Source: an uncultured Collinsella sp.
GTDB lineage: Bacteria > Actinomycetota > Coriobacteriia > Coriobacteriales > Coriobacteriaceae
Length of the DNA stretch: 56,099 bases
NCBI GenBank assembly: GCA_900542175.1
Contig: UQNC01000008.1
Coordinates: 1 to 56,099, forward strand
Direction: 5' to 3'
Shown here: positions 1 through 8,326 of the stretch, in pieces
How positions within the stretch are numbered: position 1 is the first letter of the stretch
Layout of the letters: every line of letters begins with the position of its first letter
Translations under genes and position numbers: made by a program
The notes under the pieces: generated by a model
Seen by the model: the letters and a program-made list of their open reading frames with translations, nothing else
Database searches by the model: none
Told to the model about the DNA's origin: nothing

Positions 1-2
1 TG

Positions 3-1139
3 GATGAGTTTGCCTTCGGCAGCTCCACCGAGAGTTCGGCGTTCCACCGCACCAACAACCCCTGGGATACCGAGCGTGTGCCCGGCGGCTCCTCGGGCGG
101 CTCCGCTGCAGCCGTCGCCGCGGGCGAGGTCGCGCTCTCGCTGGGCTCGGACACCGGCGGCTCCATTCGCCAGCCGGCGTCGCTGTGCGGCGTGGTGGGC
201 TTTAAGCCCACGTATGGCGCCGTGAGCCGTTACGGCGTGGTTGCCTTTGGCTCGTCGCTCGACCAGGTGGGTCCCTTTGGCCGCACGGTCGAGGATGTCG
301 CGCTGGCCATGAACGCGCTTACCGGCGCGGGGCACGATCCGTACGACTGCACCAGCCAGGACTGCGCCGTCGACTTTACCGAGCACCTCAACGACAGCAT
401 CGAGGGTAAGCGCGTGGGCATTATCCCCGCGTTTATGGAGGCCGAGGGCCTGACGCCCGAGGTCAAGGCCGCTGTTCAGCGCGCCGCCCAGGAGCTGCAG
501 AACCAGGGCGCCGAGCTCGTGGAGGTCGACCTGCCGCACCTGGACGCCGCCATCGCCGCCTACTACGTCATCGGCCCGGCCGAGGCGTTCTCCAACCTGG
601 CCCGCTTTGACGGCATTCGCTATGGCTATCAGGAGGAGGGCTGCGCCAACCTGTCCGACCAGAGCTCGCTGTCGCGTGCCCACGGCTTTGGCGCCGAGGC
701 CAAGCGCCGTCAGATGCTCGGCGCCTACCTCCTCTCCTCGGGCGTGTACGACAAGTACTACTACGCTGCGCAAAAGGCCCGCACGCTCATCACGCAGGAT
801 TACGACGCCGCGTATGCCAAGGTGGACACCATCCTCATGCCCGCTTCGCCGCGCACGGCCTTTAAGTTTGGCGAGATCAGCGACCCCACGCAGATGTACC
901 TCTCCGATCTGTACACCATCTCGCTCAACATTTGCGGCAACGGTGGTATCTCGGTGCCGCTGGGCCTGGGCGAGGACACTCAACTGCCCGTTTCTGCCCA
1001 GTTGGTGGGTCCGGCCTTTAAGGACCGTCAGCTGCTCACGTTTGCCCGCGCCCTGGAGCGCGGCTTTGCCGATGCCGCCACGGGTGCGTCCGCGCTTTCC
1101 GTCGCGCCCGATTTTGCCGGGAAGGGAGGCGAGCTGTAA
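3..1139 (+). CDS. gatA: Glutamyl-tRNA(Gln) amidotransferase subunit A, 5' part missing
   Basis: The reading frame is already open at base 3, so the N-terminus lies outside the window. The protein is the amidase subunit of GatCAB, which releases ammonia from glutamine and passes it to GatB to convert Glu-tRNA(Gln), and often Asp-tRNA(Asn), to the amide. The glycine/serine-rich amidase signature (PGGSSGGSAA, then SLGSDTGGSIRQP) supplies the cis-Ser and nucleophile Ser of the Ser-cisSer-Lys triad. The stop overlaps the gatB start (TAATG), so the two are translationally coupled. gatC and the catalytic Lys are presumably upstream. The family call is secure. Confidence 0.97.
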   Translation, partial: DEFAFGSSTESSAFHRTNNPWDTERVPGGSSGGSAAAVAAGEVALSLGSDTGGSIRQPASLCGVVGFKPTYGAVSRYGVVAFGSSLDQVGPFGRTVEDVALAMNALTGAGHDPYDCTSQDCAVDFTEHLNDSIEGKRVGIIPAFMEAEGLTPEVKAAVQRAAQELQNQGAELVEVDLPHLDAAIAAYYVIGPAEAFSNLARFDGIRYGYQEEGCANLSDQSSLSRAHGFGAEAKRRQMLGAYLLSSGVYDKYYYAAQKARTLITQDYDAAYAKVDTILMPASPRTAFKFGEISDPTQMYLSDLYTISLNICGNGGISVPLGLGEDTQLPVSAQLVGPAFKDRQLLTFARALERGFADAATGASALSVAPDFAGKGGEL

Positions 1140-2815
1140 TGAAGGAGCTTTCCGAGGTCCTGCAGGATTGGGAGGCCGTGATTGGCCTGGAGATCCATAC
1201 CGAGCTCACCGCACTCGATACCAAGATGTTCTGCAACTGCAAGCTCAGCCACGATGACGAGCCCAACGCCAACGTGTGCCCGGTGTGTCTGGGCCTGCCC
1301 GGCGCCCTGCCGGTGCCCAACAAGCGCGCCATCGAGAGCATCGTCAAGGCCGGTCTCGCCACCAACTGCGAGATTCAGCGCCACTCGATGTTCTACCGCA
1401 AGCACTACTTCTATCCCGATATGGCCAAGAACTTCCAGACCACGCAGGGTCCGGTCGCCTTTGCCATGTACGGTCACCTGGACCTGGACGTGACCGGTCG
1501 CGGTGCCGCCGAGCGCCCCGACTGCGCGTTTGGCGAGGCCGAGGCCCAGAGTCTGGCGAGCGCTTCGGCCAACGCCGAGGGCCTGTCCACGTCCATGTCC
1601 TCTACCATGCGCGAGAGCAATCAGCGCGCGGGGCACTTGGCCAGCTATGACGCGTCCAACCTGCAGATGCCTGAGCGCCGCGAGGACGGTTCCTACACGG
1701 TGCCCATCCGCATCCTGCGCATCCACATGGAGGAGGACGCCGCCAAGATGGTGCACGTGGGCGGTGCCGAGGGCCGCATTACCGCCGCTGCCGAGTCACT
1801 CGTCGACTACAACCGCTGCGGCACGCCTTTGATTGAGCTCGTGACTGAGCCCGATCTGCGCACGCCCGAGGAGGCTCGCCTGTTTATGGAGAAGCTCCGC
1901 CGCATTTTTGTGACGCTGGGCATTTCGGACTGCTCCATGGAGAAGGGGTCCATGCGCTGCGATGGCAACGTGTCGCTGCGCCGCCGCGGCGAGACCAAGC
2001 TGGGCACCAAGACCGAGCTCAAGAACCTCAACTCGTTTAAGAGCCTGCATGACGGCCTCGCCTACGAGATTTGCCGCCAGGCCGAGGTGCTTGAGGAGGG
2101 CGGCATCATCTATCAGGAAACCCGCCACTGGGAGCCCAGCCGCAAGCGCACCGTGGTCATGCGTGTCAAGGAGACGGCCGACGACTATCGTCTGTTCCCC
2201 GACCCCGACCTGGCGCCGTTCGATTTGGACGACGAGTTTATCGACCGTTGCCGTGGCGAGATTCCCGAGCTGCCCGATGCCAAGCGCGCCCGTTTTGAGG
2301 CCGACTTTGGCATTAAGGCGGCCGACGCCGAGCAGATTGCCGGCGACCCCGAGTTTGCCGACTTCTTTGAGGCCGCCGCTGCCGGCATGGCTGGCAAGGA
2401 GGCCCAGACGGTCGCGAACCTGCTGGTGAACGAGATGATCGCCTACCTTAAGGGCGCGGGCGTCTCGCTGGCTGAGTCCGGCATCGCGCCGGCTCAGGTG
2501 GCAGCTCTTGCCAAGCTGCTGGCGACCGATGCCATCAGCTCCAACCAGGCGCACGAGGTCTTTGAGGCCATGGCCCAGACCGGCGACGATCCCAACAAGA
2601 TCGTCGACGAGCGCGGTATGCGTCAGGTGAGCGATGCCGGCGCGCTGCAGCCGATCGTGGACGAGGTACTGGCTAACTGTGCCGATCAGGCGCAGCAGTA
2701 TCGTGACGGCAACCAGAAAGTCATCGGCTTTTTGGTGGGCCAGTGCATGAAGGCGAGCCGCGGCAAAGGCAACCCGAAGCTCTTCAACGAGTTGCTGAGA
2801 ACGTCGCTCTCGTAA
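1139..2815 (+). CDS. gatB: Glutamyl-tRNA(Gln) amidotransferase subunit B with an internal insertion
   Basis: GatB phosphorylates Glu-tRNA(Gln) and transamidates it with ammonia from GatA. A cysteine set typical of zinc-binding GatB (CNC near 32-34, CPVC near 47-50) is followed by the kinase core, with VIGLEIHTEL at the start and a YqeY-like tail ending in FLVGQCMKASRGKGNP. At 558 residues it is about 80 longer than the usual ~475. Most of the excess is a Ser/Ala-rich insertion at about residues 119-184, between the HLDLDV strand and the RILRIHMEEDAAK segment, where ordinary GatB has a short turn. The frame is open throughout, so this is an insertion and not an error. The start overlaps the gatA stop by one base. 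Confidence 0.97.
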   Translation: MKELSEVLQDWEAVIGLEIHTELTALDTKMFCNCKLSHDDEPNANVCPVCLGLPGALPVPNKRAIESIVKAGLATNCEIQRHSMFYRKHYFYPDMAKNFQTTQGPVAFAMYGHLDLDVTGRGAAERPDCAFGEAEAQSLASASANAEGLSTSMSSTMRESNQRAGHLASYDASNLQMPERREDGSYTVPIRILRIHMEEDAAKMVHVGGAEGRITAAAESLVDYNRCGTPLIELVTEPDLRTPEEARLFMEKLRRIFVTLGISDCSMEKGSMRCDGNVSLRRRGETKLGTKTELKNLNSFKSLHDGLAYEICRQAEVLEEGGIIYQETRHWEPSRKRTVVMRVKETADDYRLFPDPDLAPFDLDDEFIDRCRGEIPELPDAKRARFEADFGIKAADAEQIAGDPEFADFFEAAAAGMAGKEAQTVANLLVNEMIAYLKGAGVSLAESGIAPAQVAALAKLLATDAISSNQAHEVFEAMAQTGDDPNKIVDERGMRQVSDAGALQPIVDEVLANCADQAQQYRDGNQKVIGFLVGQCMKASRGKGNPKLFNELLRTSLS

Positions 2816-2819
2816 ACGG

Positions 2820-2960
2820 GAACCCGGGAGCCCCGGCAGGGCGGGTGCTTGCTCAAAATTTCAAACAGTCCTGCGCAAGACGAAGGCCACATTAAGTGGC
2901 CTTCTTTGCGTGCGGAACTCATTTTGAGCAAGCACCCGCCCTGCCGGGGCTCCCGGGTTC
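2820..2960 (+). repeat. Long palindromic repeat, copy A (core plus perfect arms)
   Basis: It begins 4 nt after the gatB stop. Two 40-nt arms (2820-2859 and 2921-2960) are perfect reverse complements. The 61-nt core between them holds a second hairpin, GAAGGCCAC-ATTAA-GTGGCCTTC (2882-2904), followed by TTTG. The core recurs at 23066-23135 in the same orientation relative to the upstream gene, but with different arms. It probably acts as a 3'-UTR structure or terminator. Its family is not recognised. Confidence 0.85.
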
Positions 2961-3040
2961 TGCGACGACTCGGCCGTTCGGGTCAGGTGGGCTGAATGGA
3001 ATAGAGTGAATGGGCGTGCCGTCGGCACGCCCATTGTTTT
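2956..3040 (+). repeat. Direct repeat unit 1 ending in a hairpin
   Basis: The unit runs from a GGTTCTG start through GACGACTCGGCCGTTCGGGT and a GCTGAATGGAAT box to a hairpin. A second unit of the same design lies at 3084-3168. The left half is nearly identical in both copies, while the hairpin stems differ but remain paired. Confidence 0.75.
3011..3040 (+). terminator. gatB: Rho-independent terminator behind gatB
   Basis: Perfect 10-bp stem TGGGCGTGCC / GGCACGCCCA with a GTC loop (3011-3033), followed by TTGTTTT. It sits 195 nt behind the gatB stop, beyond palindrome copy A, and would end the gatAB transcript. Confidence 0.85.
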
Positions 3041-3083
3041 GAAGGGAACTCATTGAGAGGCAAGGCCCTGCGCCCGGCCCCTC

Positions 3084-3168
3084 GGTTCCGTGACGACTCG
3101 GCCGTTCGGGTCAGGCGGGGCTGAATGGAATTTGGTGAATGAGGGCGTCGTTGGCGCCTTCATTCTTT
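3084..3168 (+). repeat. Direct repeat unit 2 ending in a hairpin
   Basis: Second copy of the unit at 2956-3040: GGTTCCGTGACGACTCGG, GTTCGGGTCAGG and GCTGAATGGAAT, followed by its own hairpin (3137-3165). It lies in the convergent gap between gatB and the AraC-type gene. Confidence 0.75.
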
Positions 3169-3170
3169 AT
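3137..3170. terminator. Hairpin terminator between convergent genes
   Basis: An 11-bp stem, GAATGAGGGCG / CGCCTTCATTC with one G-T pair and a 7-nt loop, is followed on the + strand by TTTATATAT. It sits exactly at the stop of the minus-strand AraC-type gene and may serve both directions, although the T run favours +. Confidence 0.7.
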
Positions 3171-4213
3171 ATATGTTGGGAGCGCCAAGCGGTGGGGGTG
3201 GTGCCGGTGTGTTGCTTGAAGGCTTGGGCGAAGGCGGCCTGCTGAGGGTAGCCTAGACGCTCTGCCACCTGCGCTATCGTGAGCGCGCTATCGGCCAAAA
3301 GGTCCTGTGCTCGCTCCATACGGCGTCTGCGAATGTAGGCGCCCAGGGACTCGCTAGTTTGGGCCTTAAAGGTGGCGCATAGCTTGGAGCGGCTTGTGTA
3401 GAGCCTCTCGGCCACCTCGTTGATACCCACACGTTTGCCCTTGTCGAGCGCGCGCTCAATCATTGCCGTTGCTTCTTCGGCAATGGTTATGCTGACGCGT
3501 GTGTCTGCCGCCTGCCGCGCCTGCTTGTGGGCCGCGCGCGAACAGGCGAGCTCCGCGACCATGGTCTCTACGATGCCTTGCATATAGACGTGTCCGCCTA
3601 CGGTACGGGCGCGTTCCTCGTTAATCCTGCGCAGCGTGTGGTAGATGGCGGACGTCGCTTCCTCGTGCCATGGCTCGGCAAACGCCTCAAAGACCCCTGC
3701 GAACTCGGTGGGATAGCGGTGCTCCAGTTCGTCAAAATATCCAGGCAAAAAGAGCACCGAGCGCGAGTGATAGAGCCGCCCTGCAAACAGCGGGCTTAGC
3801 TCCTCACCGCAGCTATCTTGGACAAAGCTGCAGATCGCGCTGTTCGGCCACGGTCCATGCAGCGGCTTGAGGTTCGCAGGCGTTATGCCGGCTTCGGGCA
3901 TGCACATGAGCGTGGGCGCGCTGACCTCGCTCACGCACGCGTACGGTTCGGGCGTGTATTCGGCTAGCTGCATGTTGTGCGTCGGGGTAATGAAATGCTC
4001 CATGACGATGCAGGTGGGGGAAAGGGGCATGATCCATGCGCGTCCGTGTGCCCGATCGTTTGCCACCTCGCCGGTAAAGACGGCGCCCTTGCCGGAAAGC
4101 TGCAGACCAAACTGCTCAAACTGCGGTGCGTAGAGCTCGGTTATATCGGTTGCTGCCCGCCGCATTTTCAAAAGCGTCCCCTTCATTTGCGAAAACGTCC
4201 ACGCCTGGCCCAA
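3167..4213 (-). CDS. AraC-family transcriptional regulator
   Basis: A 348-residue one-component regulator. The C-terminal ~110 residues form an AraC DNA-binding domain with two helix-turn-helices (INEVAERLYTSRSKLCATFK and IAQVAERLGYPQQAAFAQAF). The N-terminal ~230 residues have no recognisable motif and presumably bind an effector. It is divergent from the ABC transporter pair starting at 4286, an arrangement seen for YbtA-type regulators of metallophore transporters, so it probably controls that operon. The first Met (4213) is taken as the start; Met codons at 4186 and 4165 are alternatives, and the start is not secure. Confidence 0.88.
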   Translation of the reverse strand: MGQAWTFSQMKGTLLKMRRAATDITELYAPQFEQFGLQLSGKGAVFTGEVANDRAHGRAWIMPLSPTCIVMEHFITPTHNMQLAEYTPEPYACVSEVSAPTLMCMPEAGITPANLKPLHGPWPNSAICSFVQDSCGEELSPLFAGRLYHSRSVLFLPGYFDELEHRYPTEFAGVFEAFAEPWHEEATSAIYHTLRRINEERARTVGGHVYMQGIVETMVAELACSRAAHKQARQAADTRVSITIAEEATAMIERALDKGKRVGINEVAERLYTSRSKLCATFKAQTSESLGAYIRRRRMERAQDLLADSALTIAQVAERLGYPQQAAFAQAFKQHTGTTPTAWRSQHI

Positions 4214-4285
4214 TTGTGTGCCCTGGCTAACACGCCCATGATAAGTTTCTTACGGTTAACTCTCAAGCCGTTAGAAAGGAATCTC

Positions 4286-6109
4286 ATGGCAAAGGGATCA
4301 AAAAAGGAAGGCGGCGGCATCGGCGAGCTACTTGCATATGCCGGTGACCGTAAATTCCTAACGTATTTGGGCATGGCCCTCTCGGCGTTCTCGCAGCTGT
4401 TGAGCTTTGGCCCGTACGTGTGCATCTGGCTTGTTGCGCGCGATCTGATCGCCGTGGCACCTAACTGGAGCGAAGCCTGCGGCATCGCGACGTATGGCTG
4501 GTGGGCCGTGGGGTTTGCGCTGGCAAGCATCGTGGTCTATTTCGTGGGGCTCATGTGCACGCACCTGTCTGCGTTTCGCTGCGCGTCCAATATTCGCAAG
4601 ACTACGAGCGAGCACCTGCTTAAGCTGCCGCTTGGCTACTTTGACACACACGCCACCGGTGAGCTGCGCCGTATCGTAGACGGATGCGCCGCCTCCACCG
4701 AGACGCTGCTCGCGCACATGCTGCCCGATATCGCCGGTGCCACCGCCATGGTCGTGGGCCTGCTTGTGCTGCTATTTGCCCTCGATTGGCGTTTGGGCGC
4801 GGCATGCTTAATCTCGGTCGTCGTTTCGTTTTGCGCCATGGCCGCCATGATGAGCGGCAAGGGCGCCGAGTTTATGAAGGCTTACATGGGCGCGCTGGTC
4901 AAGATGAACAAGACCGGCACCGAATACGTACGCGGCATCCCCGTGGTCAAGGTATTCCAGCAGACGGTCTACTCCTTTAAGGCGTTCCACGATGCGATCG
5001 CCGAATACGCCGATATGGCGCAAAACTATGCGGGTACGTTTTGCCGGGGTCCGCAGGTGCTCAACCTTACTGCGCTCAACGGCCTTGTGGCATTTCTTTT
5101 GCCTGTGGCGCTGCTGCTGGCGCCGGGCGAGACGGACTTTGCACGCTTTATGACCAGCTTCACGTTTTACGCGATTTTTTCGGCCGTGGTGCCGACGGCC
5201 ATGACCAAGCTCATGTTTGTGGGCGAGGCCTCTCAGATGAGTGCCGATTCGCTGGCTCGTATTCGAAGCGTCATGGGTTCCAAACAGCTCTCCGTGCCTG
5301 CCCAGCCCAAGCACTCCGCCGGTAGCGATGTGCGCTTTGAGGACGTGAGCTTTACGTACGAAGGTGACGAAGCACCTGCCGTTAGCCATGTGAGCTTTAA
5401 CGTTTCCGCGGGTAGCACCCTCGCCCTGGTGGGTCCCTCGGGCGGCGGTAAGTCAACCTGCGCCAGCCTGATCCCGCGTTTTTGGGATGTTTCTTCGGGT
5501 CGAGTGCTCGTAGGCGGTGTGGACGTTCGCGACATGGACCCGCACGAGCTTATGGACCAGGTTGCCTTCGTGTTCCAGACCAACCAGCTGTTCCGGCAAA
5601 CACTTGCCGATAACGTGCGTGCCTCCAAGCCCACGGCCACTGACGACGAAGTGCGTGCGGCCCTCTCCGCAGCTCAGTGCGACGACATTGTGGCCAAGCT
5701 CCCGCAGGGTATTAACACCATGCTCGGTGCTGGAGGGGCATATCTTTCGGGCGGCGAGGTGCAGCGCGTAGCACTCGCCCGCGCGATCCTTAAAGACGCG
5801 CCTATCGTGGTGCTCGATGAGGCCACGGCGTTTGCCGACCCCGAGAACGAGGCGCTCATCCAGCGTGCCTTTAGCAAGCTGGCGACGGGTCGCACAGTCA
5901 TTATGATCGCGCACCGGCTTTCGACCGTGGTGGGGGCCGACAAGATCGTGGTGCTCAACCAAGGTAGCGTGCAGGAGACTGGCACCCATGCCAAGCTGCT
6001 GTCCCAAAACGGTCTATACGCCAAGATGTGGGCCGAATACGAACAGGCCGCGAGCTGGAAGATCACTGCTGCCGCGGATGCCGCCGTCACGAAGGGAGGC
6101 GAGGCCTAA
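4286..6109 (+). CDS. ABC transporter half-molecule, permease plus ATPase (1)
   Basis: A 607-residue exporter-fold half transporter: membrane domain of about six helices in residues ~20-320, then an ATPase domain with Walker A (GPSGGGKST), signature LSGGEVQRVALAR and Walker B IVVLDEATAFAD. The last is unusual: the common DEATSALD is replaced by DEATAFAD, although the catalytic Glu is kept. The start ATG 4286 has AAAGGA 7 nt upstream; the frame is open further up but lacks a comparable ribosome site. It is immediately followed by a partner gene, so the two most likely form a heterodimer. The pairing with an AraC regulator resembles YbtPQ/IrtAB-type siderophore transporters; the substrate is inferred only. 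Confidence 0.93.
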   Translation: MAKGSKKEGGGIGELLAYAGDRKFLTYLGMALSAFSQLLSFGPYVCIWLVARDLIAVAPNWSEACGIATYGWWAVGFALASIVVYFVGLMCTHLSAFRCASNIRKTTSEHLLKLPLGYFDTHATGELRRIVDGCAASTETLLAHMLPDIAGATAMVVGLLVLLFALDWRLGAACLISVVVSFCAMAAMMSGKGAEFMKAYMGALVKMNKTGTEYVRGIPVVKVFQQTVYSFKAFHDAIAEYADMAQNYAGTFCRGPQVLNLTALNGLVAFLLPVALLLAPGETDFARFMTSFTFYAIFSAVVPTAMTKLMFVGEASQMSADSLARIRSVMGSKQLSVPAQPKHSAGSDVRFEDVSFTYEGDEAPAVSHVSFNVSAGSTLALVGPSGGGKSTCASLIPRFWDVSSGRVLVGGVDVRDMDPHELMDQVAFVFQTNQLFRQTLADNVRASKPTATDDEVRAALSAAQCDDIVAKLPQGINTMLGAGGAYLSGGEVQRVALARAILKDAPIVVLDEATAFADPENEALIQRAFSKLATGRTVIMIAHRLSTVVGADKIVVLNQGSVQETGTHAKLLSQNGLYAKMWAEYEQAASWKITAAADAAVTKGGEA

Positions 6110-7867
6110 ATGTTCGCCTCATTCCAAAAGAAGTACTTCCTATCCGATAAAGGCGTCGCCGGCGTAAAACGCGGCATTTTCTGGACCGCGCTCACCAATC
6201 TCATTACCATGGCCGGCATGGGCTTATTGTTCCTGGTCATGGCCGGTTTTGTCGAACATCTCGCCACCGGTGCCGACCTGCCGGATGCCCTGCCGATTGT
6301 GGGCGGCCTCCTGGTCTTTTTCGTGTTGCTCTTTGCCTCTAACTGGCAGCAGTATTACTACACCTACTGCATCTTTTACGAGGAGTGCGGCAAGCAGCGT
6401 ATGGAGATTGCCGAGCGCTTACGCAAGCTGCCGCTGTCGTTTTTTGGCCGTCGTGATCTGGCCGATTTAACCGAGACCATTATGGGCGACGTCCAGGCCA
6501 TGGAGCACGCCTACAGCCACGTGCTGGGAGAGCTTTGGGGTGCCATCATCGCAAGCGCCATTGTGTTCGTGGCGTCGCTGTTCTTTTGCTGGCAGCTGGC
6601 GATCGCGGCGTTTTGGAGCGTGCCCGTGGCCTTTGCCGTGCTGTATCTGACACGCGGCCCCATGACCCCGGTGTTCGACCATGTGCGTGCCGAGAAGGTC
6701 AAGGTTACCGAGGCGATCCAGGAGACGCTCGACTGCGTGCGCGAGATCCGCGCCACCAACCAGGAGGCTCATTATCTTGAGGGGCTCAACGCCGTGATCG
6801 ATGCCGAGGAGCGCGAGACCACCAAGGGCGAGCTCGCCAATGGGCTTTTGGTCAACTCCGCCTTTGCCATCCTGCGCCTGGGGATTGCCACCACGTTGGT
6901 CACGGGCGCTGCGATGGTCGCCTCCGGCCAGGTCGACTTTTTGATGATGTTTGCCTTCCTGCTCATGGTGAGCCGCATCTATGCGCCCTTTGATCAGGCG
7001 CTGATGCTGATGTCCGAGCTGTTTGCCGCCGAGTCGTCGGCCAAGCGCATGCGTTCCATCATGGAAGAGCCCGTGGCGCGGGGCAGCGAGCAGTTTGAGC
7101 CCGTGGGCCACGATGTGGTGTTCGATCATGTGGCATTTGGCTATGGTGCGGGCGAGGACGGCCGCGCCGGCGAGAAAGTTCTTACCGATGTGAGCTTTAC
7201 CGCCAAGGAAGGCGAGGTCACGGCACTGGTCGGTCCTTCGGGCTCCGGTAAGTCCACGGTGAGCCGCCTGGCCGCGCGCTTTTGGGACGCCACCGAAGGC
7301 ACGGTCACCGTGGGCGGCGTGGATGTTGCGAGCGTGGATCCCGAGGTGTTGCTGCGCGACTACGCCATTGTGTTCCAAGACGTGCTGCTCTTTGACGACA
7401 CGGTGATGGGAAACATCCGTATTGGTCGTCGCGATGCCACCGATGAGGAAGTGCTTGCTGCCGCGCGTGCCGCCAACTGCGACGAGTTTGTGAGCCGCAT
7501 GCCGCAGGGCTATGACACCATGATCGGCGAGAACGGCTCCAAGCTGTCCGGCGGTGAGCGCCAGCGCATCTCTATCGCCCGCGCGCTGCTCAAAGACGCG
7601 CCGATCGTGTTGCTGGACGAGGCGACGGCGAGTTTAGATGTGGAGAACGAGACCGTGGTGCAGCAGGCGCTCTCCCGCCTGCTCGCAGGCAAGACGGTTA
7701 TCGTTATTGCCCACCGTATGCGTACGGTGGAAAATGCCGACAAAATCGTTGTACTCAAGGATGGTGTGGTTGCCGAGCAGGGCACTCCGGCGCAGCTCAA
7801 GGCGGCAGGTGGAGAATTCGCCCGCATGGTGGCGCTGCAAAAGGAAGCAGCTACCTGGCAGTTGTAA
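6110..7867 (+). CDS. ABC transporter half-molecule, permease plus ATPase (2)
   Basis: A 585-residue partner of the preceding gene, starting on the base after its stop. The membrane domain covers residues ~25-320. The ATPase domain has Walker A GPSGSGKST, signature LSGGERQRISIAR and the canonical Walker B IVLLDEATASLD. The contrast with the altered Walker B of its partner suggests an asymmetric heterodimer with one consensus and one divergent site. It could export a peptide or drug, or import a metallophore in the exporter-fold manner; the sequence does not decide. Confidence 0.93.
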   Translation: MFASFQKKYFLSDKGVAGVKRGIFWTALTNLITMAGMGLLFLVMAGFVEHLATGADLPDALPIVGGLLVFFVLLFASNWQQYYYTYCIFYEECGKQRMEIAERLRKLPLSFFGRRDLADLTETIMGDVQAMEHAYSHVLGELWGAIIASAIVFVASLFFCWQLAIAAFWSVPVAFAVLYLTRGPMTPVFDHVRAEKVKVTEAIQETLDCVREIRATNQEAHYLEGLNAVIDAEERETTKGELANGLLVNSAFAILRLGIATTLVTGAAMVASGQVDFLMMFAFLLMVSRIYAPFDQALMLMSELFAAESSAKRMRSIMEEPVARGSEQFEPVGHDVVFDHVAFGYGAGEDGRAGEKVLTDVSFTAKEGEVTALVGPSGSGKSTVSRLAARFWDATEGTVTVGGVDVASVDPEVLLRDYAIVFQDVLLFDDTVMGNIRIGRRDATDEEVLAAARAANCDEFVSRMPQGYDTMIGENGSKLSGGERQRISIARALLKDAPIVLLDEATASLDVENETVVQQALSRLLAGKTVIVIAHRMRTVENADKIVVLKDGVVAEQGTPAQLKAAGGEFARMVALQKEAATWQL

Positions 7868-7875
7868 GAAGGGGC

Positions 7876-7892
7876 AAAGGGACAGTCCCTTT
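7876..7892 (+). terminator. Short perfect palindrome behind the ABC pair
   Basis: AAAGGGAC-A-GTCCCTTT, two 8-nt arms around one base, lies 8 nt after the second ABC stop and is followed by CTCAC rather than a T run. It could be a weak terminator or a dispersed repeat: hairpins with similar AAAGG...CCT/CCC letters occur at 32175-32211 and 39524-39583. Confidence 0.45.
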
Positions 7893-7898
7893 CTCACA

Positions 7899-7927
7899 TT
7901 GACAATCGGTTACTCCGCATCGTTAAT
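7899..7927 (+). promoter_or_regulatory. Promoter of the metal-ATPase operon
   Basis: -35 TTGACA (7899-7904), 17-nt spacer, -10 GTTAAT (7922-7927). The predicted start point falls at about 7934, directly at the left edge of the palindrome at 7935-7954. Confidence 0.6.
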
Positions 7928-7934
7928 TTTCAAA

Positions 7935-7954
7935 AGGTTAGCCATGGCTGACCT
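7935..7954. promoter_or_regulatory. Palindromic operator at the transcription start
   Basis: The 20-nt near-palindrome AGGTTAGCCATGGCTGACCT has half-sites AGGT(T/C)AGCCA differing at one base. It lies at about +1 to +20 of the promoter at 7899-7927, a repressor position. The half-site resembles the AGGTTAGCC element of DtxR/IdeR-type metalloregulators, which would fit the ATPase downstream; this is inference. Confidence 0.5.
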
Positions 7955-8062
7955 AGATAGTTAGATAAAATTGAGATATTTCAAAAGCGTGCTCGAGCAA
8001 ACTTGTTTACTCGGGTGCTGAGGCACCATGCCGCGTCCAATGCGGCAAAAGGGAGAAGCAAC

Positions 8063-8308
8063 ATGAAGAAGTCGACGTTCAATACCCTGCTTGTCGGTGG
8101 CGGTTTTCTGCTTGGCACGGCCGGCATCAAGCTGCTTACCAGCGCTCCGGTCAAGAATGCCTGCGTGCAGGGTATTGCGTGCGGTATGCGCATCAAGAAC
8201 GGCTACCAGGACATGGTCGAGCAGGCCAAGGCTAATGTCGACGACATGGTTGCCGAGGCGGCTTACATCACCCAGAGCGAGGCTGCTGCTGACGAGGCAG
8301 CCGAGTAA
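8063..8308 (+). CDS. Small membrane-anchored protein next to a metal ATPase (DUF6110-like)
   Basis: An 81-residue protein with one hydrophobic N-terminal stretch (LLVGGGFLLGTAGIKLL, ~8-24) and an acidic, Ala-rich tail that looks soluble and helical. It lies 18 nt upstream of the P-type ATPase under the same promoter. Proteins of this size and pattern sit beside P1B ATPases in other gut bacteria (DUF6110), so it may be an accessory or metallochaperone-like subunit. GGGAGAAGC precedes ATG 8063. No metal motif is evident; a Cys pair near 34/40 is the only candidate. Confidence 0.7.
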   Translation: MKKSTFNTLLVGGGFLLGTAGIKLLTSAPVKNACVQGIACGMRIKNGYQDMVEQAKANVDDMVAEAAYITQSEAAADEAAE

Positions 8309-8326
8309 CGCTTCCAGGCACAAACT

